Source: Fagopyrum homotropicum (lineage: Eukaryota; Streptophyta; Magnoliopsida; Caryophyllales; Polygonaceae). Taken from it: a DNA stretch of 64,000 bases. The notes below the pieces were generated by a model. The model had not been told where the DNA came from. It worked only from the letters and a program-made list of their open reading frames with translations, and searched no databases. The position numbers were made by a program, and so were the translations under genes. Positions 1 to 10,138 of this stretch are shown piece after piece. The stretch is from NCBI GenBank assembly GCA_033239125.1, contig BSWB01000002.1, positions 86,362,560 through 86,426,559 of the forward strand. The letters run 5' to 3'. Positions within the stretch are counted from its first letter, which is position 1. The number at the start of each line of letters is the position of its first letter.

Positions 1-1300
1 AAAGACCAAACTTGGTCTTGAATGCCGTTTTCCAGTCATCTCCCTCCCTCATTCTGATTTGGTGATAACCACTCCTAAGATCTATCTTAGAGATCAATGT
101 GGCTCCATTCAACTCATCTAATATGTCATCTAAACGTGGGATAGGATGGCGGTACTTAATGGTGATGTTGTTGATGGCTCTACAATTAACACACATCCTC
201 CATGTATTGTCCTTCTTAGGCACTAAGAGGACGGGAACGGAACTAGGACTCAAACTCTCCTTTACATAACCCTTATCTAGGAGTTCTTGGACTTGGTTTT
301 GGATCTCTTGGCTCTCCTTAGGGTTCATCCTATAGGCTGGACGGTTTGGGAGTGTAGCACCAGGAATAAGATCTATTTGGTGCTCAATACCTCTAAAAGG
401 TGGAAGGCCAGCCGGAATCTCGTCAGGAAACACATCACTAAACTCATCTAGGATAGCTAAGATAGGCTTAGGTAGGGTGGCCTTGGCTTCATCACTCAAA
501 GTCACTAAGCTCTTGCACAAGCTCACAAGAATGGCATCTAAAGGGGTGTAATCTAGGATGTACTCCTCCTTGGATGCTAGAAGGATACTAGAAGGTGTGG
601 CTAATAGGGTGGTACTAATCTTGGCCGTGGGTTCTGTTTTAGACCGTGAGCTATCCCCTCTCTTTTTCACCTCATTTTGCTCCACACTCAACTCCTTCTT
701 CTTCTCATAAAATTCAGCAATCTGCAATGGTGTCATAGGCTTAAGAGTTAGTGTTTGACCATTAAATTCAAAGGTATGCCTATTAGTAAAACCATCATGC
801 TTAACTCTCCTATCAAATTGCCATGGACGTCCAAAAAGAATATGACAAGCTTGCATGGGAACTACATCACAAGTAACGGTGTCCTCATAGCTACCTAAAG
901 TGATAGTAACTCTGGCTTGCCTATTTACTTTTAATTCCCCACAATCATTCATCCAATGAAATTTGTAAGGCCTAGGGTGATAAAATGTGGTAATTTGCAA
1001 CTTATTAATCAAATCAGTGCTAGCTATATTGCAACAACTACCTCCATCTATGATCATATTACACACCTTCCCTTTAATTAGACATCTAGTATGAAAAAGG
1101 TTCTCTCTTTGATTATCCTCACACAGAGCTAGCTTAGCATGGAAAGTTCTTCTAGCTATTAGTGATTCTCCATGCTCATATTCAATGCCCTCATCACTAT
1201 CACTACCAATTTCATGCAATCCATTAAGGTGGGTGTTATCATCATTTTCATGCTCATCCTCACTCTCATATTGTCCAAATTGATTTAAAATCAGAATTTT
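1..1300 (-). CDS. pol: A1 protease and reverse transcriptase N-terminus, open to the window edge
   Basis: This is the pol part of a retrotransposon polyprotein, which would process the polyprotein and copy element RNA into DNA. From the right it shows an acidic linker, then a cysteine-rich aspartic protease with the active-site-like string IIDGGSCCNIAS. Next come LGSYEDT and GRPWQFDRR, the PR-RT linker (DEFSDVFPDEIPAGLPPF) and RT motifs VPVLLVPKKDNTWRMCVDC and KIDLRSGYHQIRM. I see no stop before the window edge. It is out of frame with the upstream gag because of one extra A in a homopolymer run at about 1297-1305. The copy is probably inactive, because the gag is deleted and the frame shifted. 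Confidence 0.8.
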
Positions 1301-1990
1301 TTTTATTAGGACAATCCCTCATGTAATGACCTCTACCTTGATATTTAAAACACACAATATCTCTAGAACGAAGAGTAGAGTTAGAGGTACTCCCTTGAGG
1401 ACCACTTGAAGGCTCATTCAAGGGTCTAGAAGATGAATGAGGTGTTGAGCTCCTTCTTTGTGCTCCTTGGTCCATGGTTGATGCTTTTCGGTCCTCCTTG
1501 GTGGATGTAGGCTCACGGCTGTAGGATCCTTGGGGCCGGCTGTTTTGTGCTTTCCATGAGCTTGTAGCTCCAAAGCTTGTCTTGGCACCTTGGTTCCTAG
1601 CCTTTGTCTTCTTCTCTACTTTGATTGCCAAATGCAGCAACTCCACCATGTTACTATAAGGATACAAATCAACTTTCATTAGCCAAAGATGAGTTTAAAA
1701 TGCGTAGATACCTAGCCATTGTAGACTCCTCATCTTCAACCACATTAGCTTTCACCATTGCCATTTTCATAGAGGTGTAGACCTCTTCGGCACTCGTGGC
1801 TCCTTGTCTAAGGTTCTCCAACCTTCGCCTCAGCTCCCTAGCATAATTTGAGGTACAAAACGAGCTCTCATCAAGGCCTTCATAATTTGAGGTTCTTCTC
1901 CTTTCCTTAACAAGATGATCCCACCATACTAGTGCATATCCTTGGAACTCCAATGATGCAAGCTGGACCTTCCTTTGCTCTCTAAAGTGA
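1266..1990 (-). pseudogene. gag: A1 gag remnant with damaged zinc knuckle
   Basis: This is the C-terminal half of a Ty3/gypsy gag (capsid plus nucleocapsid). The capsid-like part (LEFQGYALVWWDHLVKERRR, LRQGATSAEEVYTSM) is followed by a basic Ser/Thr-rich stretch and a CCHC knuckle. The knuckle reads CFKYQGRGHYMRDC, so the second cysteine has become tyrosine (A2 has CFKC). About 40 bp that A2 carries after the ALMRARF region are missing near 1862-1880. A one-base insertion after the knuckle breaks fusion to protease. Two separate frames (1669-1953 and 1266-1679) result. The N-terminus is deleted at the junction near 1990. Confidence 0.8.
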
Positions 1991-1993
1991 TTT

Positions 1994-2201
1994 ACCCCCT
2001 AGTATTTTAGCTATCTTGGATGAGTTTCCAGATGTGTTTCCGGATGAAATACCCCCGGGGCTGCCACCATTTTGGGGTATTGAGCATCAAATAGATCTTA
2101 TTCCCGGAGCTACTCTCCCAAACCGACCCGCCTATAGAATGAACCCAAAGGAGAGTAAGGAGATTCAAATGCAGGTACAAGACCTCCTTGATAAGGGCTA
2201 C
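1994..2201 (+). pseudogene. pol: Family B pol fragment upstream of the solo LTR insertion
   Basis: This short open stretch encodes the protease-RT linker of a B element: ILAILDEFPDVFPDEIPPG, then GIEHQIDLIPGATLPNRPAY and VQDLLDKGY. It runs directly into the solo LTR at 2202. The same reading frame resumes after the LTR and one 5-bp duplication at 3176: the inserted length of 974 bp, once removed, joins LLDKGY to IRESLTP in frame. The fragment has no gag, PBS or 5' LTR, because it is truncated at about 1994 against A1. Some letters are unusual for the family (PFWGIEHQ instead of PFRGIEHQ). Confidence 0.85.
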
Positions 2202-3170
2202 TGATGCGGGTTGGGGCCGCAAAAGACTAGATCTAGATTGGGAATCCTTGAAGACCAACAATGGACGTTTTCATTGACAAATGGCACGCAAAATCAGATT
2301 GTTTAGAACCAGAAATGACGTTGGACAAAAGGGAAGAAAGAGAATGAAATGGAACGTGGAATGTTTGGTAGAAGTAGATCCAAAAGAACCAAACGACTCC
2401 CTTACAAGAACCTTGATCAGATTGATCAAAACCCAAGCAAGATGATGCCTTCAACCCTTTCTTCTATAACCTTACACAAGCCTTCAATGGAGACAAGCAC
2501 AAGGAGGGACTAGTATTGACTAATAGCACCAATCTCTAAAGAGATTAACACACACAAGAACAATCTAGCAGGGATTCACAACAATTCAATCAATGGCTCA
2601 CTTTATTGATTGAATTTTCTGAATAGGAACAAAAGCTCTCAAAGAGACGGTTTATCAAGTTTTGCTAAAATATCTATCTACCTGGAAAGAAGCTAAGGGA
2701 GGCTTTTTATATGCCTAGAAAGCCTCCTATCTAAAAAATGAAAAACATTTGTAAAAAAGACAATAAAACAAATAAAACAACTAAAACAAATAAAAATAAC
2801 CCTTAAAAATGTTTTGAACCTAAAGGTTATAAAAAGTCTTTCATTTTATAAAAGATGATATAAAATACAAAAGAAGCTCCAAAAGCCTCAATCTTCCATT
2901 TCTTGCAATTCCGGAACAAGTGTCTCTTCTTTGCTCTTGCATGGCTCCAAATCACGTGTGCATGGTCTCCCTTCCACGTCCAAGTCATCGGGGATCGTCA
3001 TTAACATGACTAAGGAAGCCTCGGTCAGCAATGGATCGTCAACGGTCTCCTTAGGAGCTAAGGACACCAACAAGTTGGACACCTCCTCTTGAATTGCTCT
3101 TGCCCTTGATCTAGTGATTGGACCTTGCATTGTAGGACTAGTAGGGGTTGTTGGTGATGGTCCCTCATCA
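2202..3170 (-). mobile_element. Solo LTR of family A inserted in B pol
   Basis: This is a 969-bp LTR lying in minus orientation. On the minus strand it begins TGATGAGGGACCATCACC and ends CCAACCCGCATCA. It is flanked by the direct repeat GCTAC (2197-2201 and 3171-3175), which is absent from uninterrupted pol copies, so insertion followed by LTR-LTR recombination is well supported. The first ~280 bp (3170-2888) still encode the A polyprotein C-terminus (GPITRSRARAIQEE, ending LVPELQEMED). The rest is non-coding and holds a TATA-like element in the stretch near 2705-2720 (minus sense TATAAAAAGCC). It is the same length as the A3 3' LTR. Confidence 0.93.
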
Positions 3171-3196
3171 GCTACATTCGAGAGAGCCTTACTCCT

Positions 3197-5887
3197 ATGG
3201 TGGTTCCGGTTCTACTAGTCCCTAAGAAGGACAACACTTGGCGGATGTGTGTTGATTGTAGAGTTGTCAACAACATCACCATCAAGTACCGTCATCCCAT
3301 TCCCGGCCTTGATGACATGCTGGATGAGCTTCATGGAACAACTACCTTCTCCAAGATCGACCTTAGAAGTGGCTATCATCAGATTCAAATGAAGGAGGGC
3401 GACGAATGGAAGACGGCATTCAAGACCAAGTTTGGGCTATATGAGTGGCTTGTTATGCCATTCGGCTTGACTAATGCTCCCAACACATTCATGCGCCTCA
3501 TGAACCATGTTTTGAGGAAGTTCATAGGGAAGTTTGTCGTTGTCTACTTAGACGACATACTCATCTATAGCCGGTCCGTAGAGGAGCATGCGGATCATCT
3601 CCGTCAGGTTGTTTCTACTCTTAGACTTAAACACTTATATGCTAATAAAAAGAAGTGTGATTTCTACACAAATGAAGTTATATTTCTTGGCTTTGTAGTG
3701 TGTGCTCAAGGGCTGCGAGTAGATGAGGAAAAGATCAAAGATATTCGAGATTGGCCAACCCCGGCGTTTATTGGTGATGTGCGCAGCTTTCATGGATTGG
3801 CTAGCTTTTATAGGCGATTTGTGATAGATTTTAGTACCATAGCCGCCCCTCTAACCGAGATCACTAAGAAGAATATCCCATTCGTGTGGGGAGAGGCCCA
3901 AGAGAGAGCTTTCGAAAAGCTCAAGTGGATGATGACCAACGCCCCATTGCTTGTTCTCCCGGACTTCACGGGGCCATTTGAGGTGGAGTGTGATGCGTCG
4001 GGTATAGGAATTGGTGGAGTACTTATGCAGGAGGGCAAACCCATCGCCTTCTTTAGTGAGAAATTGAAAGGTCCAACTCTAAACTATTCTACTTATGATA
4101 AGGAGCTTTATGCATTGTTTAGGGTGCTTAGGACTTGGCAACATTATCTTTGGCCTAGAGAGTTTATATTGTATACTGATCATGAATCATCAAAACACTT
4201 TAGGAGCCAAGATAAACTTGATAGAAGGCATGGTAGGTGGATGGAGTTCATTGAAACATTTCCTTATCTGATTAAGTACAATAAAGGAAAAGATAATGTA
4301 GTAGCTGATGCACTTTCTGGGAGACATGTTTTGCTCACTACATTGGATGCTAGAGTTCTTGGCTTTCTTTACATTAAGGATTTATATGCAAAGGATGATG
4401 ATTTTGGGGAGATTTATAAAGCTTGTGTGGAAAAAGGGGTTGTAGATAAGTTTTACTTGTTTGATGGCTTCTTGTTTAGAGTTGATAAAGTGTGCATTCC
4501 AAAGTGTTCTCTTAGGCTCTTACTTGTGGATGAATCCCATAGGGGAGGTTTGATGGGTCACTTTGGTAGAGATAAGACATATCATATGCTGCATACTCAT
4601 TTTTTTTGGTCACACATGCTTAGGGATGTTGAGAATTTTGTGAAAAGATGCTTAGAATGCTTGTTAGCAAAGTCTAGAGTAATGCCCCATGGTTTGTATA
4701 CCCCATTACCCATTCCCGCAGCTCCTTGGGAAGATATTAGTATGGACTTTATTTTGGGGTTACCTAGGACTAAGAGGAGAAGAGACTCTATTTTTGTGGT
4801 GGTAGACAGGTTCTCTAAGATGGCACACTTCATAGCTTATCACAAAATGGATGATGCCACTAATGTTGCAAACCTCTTCTTTAGAGAAGTAGTTAGGCTA
4901 CATGGAGTTCCTAGAACCATTTTTAGTGATCGGGATGTGAAATTTCTTAGTTACTTTTGGAAGACTTTATGGGGTAAGCTAGGTACTAAGTTGTTGTTCT
5001 CTACCACTAGCCACCCTCAAACTGATGGCCAAACCGAAGTAACTAATAGGACTTTAGGGACACTTTTAAGGGCGGTAATTAAGAAGAATTTGAAAGAGTG
5101 GGAGGATGTGTTACCACATGTTGAGTGTGCATATAACAGGACCATCCATTCTTCCACTAACATGACTTCTTTTAAGTGTGTGTATGGTTTGAATCCCTTA
5201 ACCCCTTTTGATCTTATGCCGTTACCTTCAAAGAAGCGAGTAGATTTCAATGTAGGTAAACAGGTTGACTACATTAGGGGATTACATGAGAAGACACGGC
5301 TGAGCTTAGAGGAGAAAGCAGCTCGGACCGCAGCTAAGGCAAACAAGGGACGGAGGAAGTTGTTGTTTGAGCCCGGAGATCTCGTGTGGTTACATCTTAG
5401 GAAGGAGAGCTTCCAAGAGCTGCGAAAGTCCAAGCTATCACCTAGGGGTACCGGTCCTTTCAAGGTGCTTCACAAAGCCGGTGACAACGCTTATGTATTG
5501 GATCTTCCGGAGGAATTCGTGGTCAGCCCGACCTTCAATGTTAGAGACCTCAGTCCGTTCCCACCTATGGATGTAGAGCTTGAAGATTCGTGGACGAATC
5601 CTTCCCAAGAGAGGGGGAATGATGAGGGACCATCCGAGTTAGCATTTCCGGAGTATGAGGGAGCTACCACACGTTCCCGAGCTAAGAAGATTGAACATGA
5701 GACTGAGGGCTTGCTGATTTTATTGGCTACAAGTGTTCATAACGAGGCTTGGCTCTTAAGTAAGCAAGAGAGCAACGATGCCAAAGCACCGGACTCGGCC
5801 AGCCCCGCACATGATGCCACTACTCCTGTTCCTCAACACGTTTCCAGCACCATTCCATGTCTCTCATTGAGGAATGAGGTTTTTTAA
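3197..5887 (+). CDS. pol: Family B pol: RT, RNase H, integrase and C-terminal tail (896 codons, intact)
   Basis: This is the longest undamaged CRM-like pol frame in the window. Visible domains: RT with WRMCVDC (residues 15-21), KIDLRSGYHQ (53-62) and the YLDD catalytic box (117-120); RNase H starting near VECDASGIGIGGVL (about 262) with TDHESSKHF (about 323); integrase zinc-binding region HRGGLMGHFG to CLECLLAK (about 445-490). The catalytic core has DISMDF (about 515), SDRDVKF (about 577) and GQTEVTNR (about 612). A GPY/F-like module follows (GTGPFKVL, about 750). The tail, with TTRSRAKKIEHE, is encoded inside the 3' LTR. The start shown is only the first convenient codon: the frame really continues from 1994 across the solo LTR. 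Without gag, PBS and 5' LTR the copy cannot move by itself. Confidence 0.9.
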   Translation: MVVPVLLVPKKDNTWRMCVDCRVVNNITIKYRHPIPGLDDMLDELHGTTTFSKIDLRSGYHQIQMKEGDEWKTAFKTKFGLYEWLVMPFGLTNAPNTFMRLMNHVLRKFIGKFVVVYLDDILIYSRSVEEHADHLRQVVSTLRLKHLYANKKKCDFYTNEVIFLGFVVCAQGLRVDEEKIKDIRDWPTPAFIGDVRSFHGLASFYRRFVIDFSTIAAPLTEITKKNIPFVWGEAQERAFEKLKWMMTNAPLLVLPDFTGPFEVECDASGIGIGGVLMQEGKPIAFFSEKLKGPTLNYSTYDKELYALFRVLRTWQHYLWPREFILYTDHESSKHFRSQDKLDRRHGRWMEFIETFPYLIKYNKGKDNVVADALSGRHVLLTTLDARVLGFLYIKDLYAKDDDFGEIYKACVEKGVVDKFYLFDGFLFRVDKVCIPKCSLRLLLVDESHRGGLMGHFGRDKTYHMLHTHFFWSHMLRDVENFVKRCLECLLAKSRVMPHGLYTPLPIPAAPWEDISMDFILGLPRTKRRRDSIFVVVDRFSKMAHFIAYHKMDDATNVANLFFREVVRLHGVPRTIFSDRDVKFLSYFWKTLWGKLGTKLLFSTTSHPQTDGQTEVTNRTLGTLLRAVIKKNLKEWEDVLPHVECAYNRTIHSSTNMTSFKCVYGLNPLTPFDLMPLPSKKRVDFNVGKQVDYIRGLHEKTRLSLEEKAARTAAKANKGRRKLLFEPGDLVWLHLRKESFQELRKSKLSPRGTGPFKVLHKAGDNAYVLDLPEEFVVSPTFNVRDLSPFPPMDVELEDSWTNPSQERGNDEGPSELAFPEYEGATTRSRAKKIEHETEGLLILLATSVHNEAWLLSKQESNDAKAPDSASPAHDATTPVPQHVSSTIPCLSLRNEVF

Positions 5888-6473
5888 GGCCTGCTGAGTG
5901 ATTGAGTGTTTTAAGTAGCCCATTGGGCTTAATTTCCAAATTTTATTGTGTCTTTTGTTTAAGAGCTGAAAACTATTTAAAGGCTCTTTCTATTACTTTT
6001 TAGGTAGATTATTATTGGTGAAAAACACTTGTTTTCAGATTTCAACTTCAATCAAAGGCGAGTTTTGATTGAAGAGTTATTGTGATAAGATTTGGCTTAG
6101 TTGTTTCGCGTGTGTCAATTGCTCTCGGGTTCTTGGTGTTCGTGAGATTCCATAAGCATCCTTCTCGTGTTGTCGATGTTCTAAGTCGGCTGTGTGAGGT
6201 TGTAAGGGGCTGAGTTCGTTGAATCGTTCTTGGTGGTTCTTGATCCTGAGATCAAGGGTTTCCACATCGTTTGTGTCGGGTTCACCTACATCGTACCTTT
6301 CCTTTAATTTCCGTACCTTCGTATTCAGTTTAGCGTCTTCTTTTGTTCCCTTTTTGTTCGCAGGCCACGCAGCACACGAACAGCCCTAGTCGGCTGCCTT
6401 GATCTTGCCGTTATGCGTCTTTCCCTTCCTTCCGTCGTCTAGATCGAGCCAACGTCGGGTCTGTCCCGTATCA
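5620..6473 (+). repeat. 3' LTR of family B
   Basis: This is an 854-bp LTR from TGATGAGGGACCATCC to CCCGTATCA. The start is set by the flush polypurine tract AAGAGAGGGGGAA (about 5607-5619) and by alignment with the B LTR at 47044. The first 268 bp continue the pol reading frame to a stop at 5885-5887. The remainder is non-coding U3/R/U5. It has a weak AT-rich promoter candidate around 5968-5985 and a T-rich stretch at 6330-6350. Just after the end lies unrelated relic DNA, not a PBS, which confirms that it is a 3' LTR. Confidence 0.88.
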
Positions 6474-6931
6474 TCTCCCTTGGAGTAGATGGAGTGATGA
6501 GACGCCCCGACTGCGTCTATGTACCTGCTGATTTAGAGCTGAGATAGAGGATTTTACAAGAGGCTCACTGTACACCCTACTCAGTACATCCACATACGAA
6601 TAAGATGTACCATGATGTGAGACGATCATATTGGTGGGAGGGCTGAAGCCAATGTAGCCAGATTTGTGGCATAGTGCGCGACCTGACAGCAGGTCAAGAT
6701 AGAGCATTGCAGACTTGGAAGGGAGCTTCAACCATTGTCAGTGCCGCAGTGGAAGTGGGAGGATGTCTCCATGAATTTTGTGACCGGATTGAGGCCCAAT
6801 AGGAGTGTTGATGCTATATGGGTTTTTGTTCATAGACTGATGAAGACTACACGTTTTATTCGTATCAGAGAGACGTGACTAGTGAGCAAATTAGCTGAGG
6901 AGTACACTAGAAAGATAGTGAGACTCCATTG
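6474..6931 (+). pseudogene. Degenerate Tekay/Del-like integrase relic
   Basis: This 458-bp stretch lies between two LTR ends. Reading across frames on the plus strand gives decayed integrase: a TPYSVHPHTNKMYHDVRR-like zinc-binding part, YWW, a CQQVK-like string after frame correction, then PQWKWEDVSMNFVTGL and DAIWVFVHRLMKTTRFIRI. These match the Tekay/Del type (CLTCQQVKxEH, WKWxxISMDFVTGLP), not the CRM-like pol seen elsewhere. It has several frameshifts and stops, so it is far older than its neighbours. The B LTR ends at its left edge and a C LTR ends at its right edge, so it may be the oldest layer visible here. Confidence 0.75.
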
Positions 6932-7751
6932 TGATACGGGGATTAGCCACGAAGAACGGATCTAGACGAGCAACCTGTTTTCGGGAATAAAAGCAAACAA
7001 AATTCAGCAAACAAGATGCAAGAAAAACGTGCAAACAAAGAGGGAAAACGAAATAGGAAAGAAGAACCGAAAAGAACAAAGGATAGAACCCTTGGATTCA
7101 ATTATCCAAGAACCAAACCGATGACGATTCGACCCTGCTTCTTACAACTTCACACAATCGATCTAGGATTATCGAAGGCACAAAGAGGTTGCTTCGATTC
7201 GACTTGTAGCACCAACCCGAAGGAGATTGACACACACAAGAACGAGAAAGCTATGCTAACACCGCAATTCTCACAAGACAAGAGGCTGAACTCAAAGGGG
7301 TTCAATTTGGTACTTAGGCAATGTGTTTAACGTATTCTACCCACAAAATGAAGAGAGAAAGGTTTATATACAACCTAAACCTTCTCTCCTAAAAAAATAG
7401 AAAAGAAAATAAATACAATAATTACAAATTAGAGTGTTTTAAATAAAACCATAAAATAGACTAATTCTAGGTTTTATTTAACACTCTCTAACTAGCTTCA
7501 CGCCAGCCTTGCTCACGCCTCCTTGCTCACGCCTTCATCCATGCACATGCACACGTGAGGCTCTCCTATGCTCCATTCGACTTCTTCTTGGATGGCCCAA
7601 TGTGGCTAAGCATCATGACGGGCCTTGGAATCATTGGAGGTGAGCTTGGGTGAGCTTCTTGAACCATGGCAAGAAAGATAGCATCCATCTCCGCTTGGCG
7701 TTTGGCTTGAGCTCTTGTTAGGGCTCCTTGTGGTGTTGAAGATGGAGCTAG
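6932..7751 (-). repeat. 3' LTR of C element C1 (first ~21 bp deleted)
   Basis: In plus coordinates it opens with TGATACGGGGATTAGCC, the reverse complement of the C LTR end also found at 49624. It runs to about 7751. The LTR-encoded C-terminal tail (LTRAQAKRQAEMDAIFL, ending near 7570) is recognisable. The extreme LTR start (TGATGAAGGGTCATCC type) and the polypurine tract have been lost in a deletion that joins the tail to the integrase region near 7750. Between 7080 and 7570 the LTR is non-coding and holds a minus-sense TATA-like element near 7360-7368. Confidence 0.85.
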
Positions 7752-8623
7752 TCGTCCGGCAAGTCTAGCACATAGGCATTGTCACCAGCCTTGTCACCAG
7801 CCTTATATAGCAAGACATCCTCCCATTCCTTTAGATTCTTTTTGATGACAACCCTTAAAAGTGTGGTTAAAGTCCTATTAGTTACTTCCGTTTGCCCATC
7901 AGTTTGGGGATGGCTTGATGTAGAAAATAACAATTTTGTGCCTAGCTTTCCCCAAAGAGTCTTCCAAAAATAACTTAAGAACTTAACATCCCTATCACTC
8001 ACTATTGTCCTTGGAATTCCATGTAACCTAACTACTTCCCGAAAGAATAGATTAGCTACATTGGCCGCATCATCAGTTTTGTGACAAGCAATAAAGTGAG
8101 CCATTTTTGAGAAACGATCTACAACCACAAAAATCGATTCCCTACCTCTTTTAGTCCTAGGCAATCCCACAATAAAGTCCATACTAATGTCTTCCCAAGG
8201 GGCTGTTAGGATGGGCAAAGGTGTGTACAATCCATGAGGCTTCACTTTAGATTTAGCTCTAAGGCATTCTAAGCATCTTTTAAGCACATTTTCAACATCC
8301 CTAAGCATGTGTGGCCAATAAAAGTGTGAGTGCAGCATAACATAAGTTTTAACCCTCCCAAAATGACCCATTAAACCTCCTTTATGGGCTTCCTCTACTA
8401 ACAACAATCGAAGGGAACACTTAGGTATGCACACCTTATCAATTCGAAACAAAAATCCCTCAAACAAATAGTATTTATCTAGGGAACCTTTTTGCACACA
8501 TAACTTATATGTATCACCAAAATCAAGATCAGATTCATAGAGCTCCTTAATGTAAACAAAGCCTAATACCTTAGCATCCAATGTAGTCAACAATGTGTGC
8601 CTCCTAAAGAGGGCATCCGCCAC
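7748..8623 (-). pseudogene. pol: C1 integrase with internal deletion
   Basis: This is the integrase part of the C pol (strand transfer of element DNA). It shows the RNase H-IN boundary (TLLTTLDAKVLGFVYIKELY) and the zinc-binding HKGGLMGHFGRVKTY to CLECLRAKSKV. The DDE core is visible as DISMDFIVG, VSDRDVKF and GQTEVTNRTL. After KEWEDVL the frame jumps to KAGDNAYVLDLPDD, so about 100 residues (the end of the core plus the basic and GPY/F start) are missing. A second deletion removes the PPT and the LTR start. At the left end the stop follows the deletion junction. It continues upstream, with a disruption at about 8624-8648, into the RNase H piece. Confidence 0.88.
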
Positions 8624-8647
8624 TACATTGTCTTTTCCCTTTTTATA

Positions 8648-9040
8648 CTAGATAACATAGGGAAAAGTCTCAATAAATTCCATCCACCTACCATGCCTCC
8701 TATCTAGTTTATCTTGACTCCGAAAATGCTTCAAAGACTCATGATCGGAATGCAAAATAAACTCTCTAGGCCACAAGTAGTGTTGCCATGTCTTAAGCAC
8801 TCTAAACAAAGCATATAACTCTTTATCATAGGTTGAGTAATTAAGACATGCTCCTTTGAGCTTTTCACTAAAGAAGGCAATAGGCTTACCTTCTTGCATG
8901 AGCACGCCGCCTATGCCAATGCCCGAGGCGTCACACTCCACTTCAAAGGGCCTAGTGAAGTCGGGAAAATCTAGCAAGGGCGCCTCGGTTAAGACCAATT
9001 TCAGCTTGCTAAAGGCACGTTCTTGCGCCTCCTCCCACAC
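8648..9040 (-). pseudogene. pol: C1 RNase H segment
   Basis: Open stretch of the RNase H domain, which degrades the RNA strand of the RNA/DNA hybrid. The catalytic-site context VECDASGIGIGGVLMQ, the ALNY-type string LNYSTYDKELYALFRV and HSDHESLKHFRSQDKLDRRH are all present. It ends at FIETFPYVI because TAC became a stop (ctagat at about 8648-8651) where intact copies read YKKGKDN. On its other side the frame is lost at about 9050: roughly 16 bp are missing compared with the C5 and C6 copies, just after APFVWEEAQERAF in protein order. The segment is real coding history but not a separate gene. Confidence 0.85.
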
Positions 9041-9049
9041 AAATGGTGC

Positions 9050-10138
9050 ATGCTAACCAAGGGCGCGGCAATGGTACTAATGTCTCTCACAAAGTGCCTA
9101 TAGAAGCTTGCAAGCCCATGGAAACTCCTTACTTGGCTGATGGATATTGGCGTGGGCCAATCTTTGATTGCTCTAATCTTCTCCTCATCCACTTGTAGGC
9201 CTTGTGTAGTCACTACAAAACCAAGAAATATAACCTCATTAGTGCAAAAGCTACATTTCTTAAGATTAGCATACAAGTGTTCAACCCTAAGGGTAAGAAC
9301 TACTTCCCTTAGATGTTCTTCATGCTCCTCTAGGGACCTGCTATAGATTAAAATATCATCAAAGTATACTACAACAAACTTCCCTATAAAATGTCTCATA
9401 ACATAGTTCATTAAGCGCATAAAAGTAGAAGGAGCATTAGTTAACCCAAATGGCATAACAAGCCACTCATACAAACCAAATTTAGTTTTGAAGGTTGTTT
9501 TCCACTCGTCCCCCTCCTTCATTCGAATTTGATGGTAGCCACTCCGTAGGTCTATCTTGCTAAAGGTGGTGGCACCATTTAGCTCATCAAGCATGTCATC
9601 TAGGCGGGGAATAGGGTGGCGGTACTTGATGGTGATATTGTTGATAGCTCGACAATCAACACACATCCTCCATGTGATGTCCTTCTTAGGCACCAAGAGC
9701 ACGGGCACGGCGCACGGACTTAAGCTCCCCCTCACGTAGCCCTTCTTTAGGAGGTCTTGAACTTGCGCTTGGATCTCTTGACTCTCCTTTTGGTTCATTC
9801 GGTAGGCTTGTCTATTTGGGAGTGTGGCGTCGGGGATACGGTCAATTTGGTGCTCAATACCTCTCAAAGGTGGAAGGCCATGTGGTATTTCTTCCGGAAA
9901 CACATCCCTAAACTCCTCAAGAATGGCTGAGATAGTAGGTGGTAAGCTAGCCTTGGCTCCATCACTTATCAAGGTGAGCTCCTTACACAACATCATCAAG
10001 GTGGTGTATAAGGGTAGGTAGTCATTTTGTAGCTCAAGTTTGGAAGCTAACAAGGCTGTTGTGGGATGTTTTGTGGCCGTGGACACAAGGATGCTAGGTT
10101 GGTGGTTAGAAGGCGTGGCTAGGGAGGTATCTTGGCTC
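9050..10138 (-). pseudogene. pol: C1 protease-RT linker and reverse transcriptase
   Basis: A 379-codon open stretch (10140 to 9001) covers the PR-RT linker (LEEFRDVFPEEIPHGLPP), the fingers (LLVPKKDITWRMCVDCRAI), KIDLRSGYHQIRM, and the palm with the YFDDILIYS box. It continues to the thumb and connection region (EVRSFHGLASFY type). The last ~25 residues at the left are out of frame because of the small deletion at about 9055. At the right the C sequence stops at about 10138 inside the linker (SQDTSLATPSN) and joins the RNase H of A2 in the same orientation. Protease, gag and 5' LTR are absent, so C1 is a 3' half-element. Confidence 0.9.

Larger units (their letters stand above)
1..1990 (-). 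mobile_element. Family A Ty3/gypsy element A1, partial
   Basis: Read on the minus strand, this is gag followed by protease and the start of reverse transcriptase. It closely matches copies A2 (17519-23108) and A3 (26437-38867). The left side is cut by the window edge. The right side stops in gag at about 1990, where it abuts the plus-strand pol of family B. The gag start, 5' UTR and 5' LTR are therefore missing. The junction shows no LTR end and no target duplication, so it looks like a deletion or rearrangement breakpoint. Assignment to a CRM-like chromovirus rests on the pol motifs and is an inference. Confidence 0.85.

Noticed and set aside
2202..2890. Plus-strand ORFs in the A LTR regions
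   Set aside because: The A LTR body is non-coding apart from its minus-strand tail. The same short frames in other A LTRs carry different stops.
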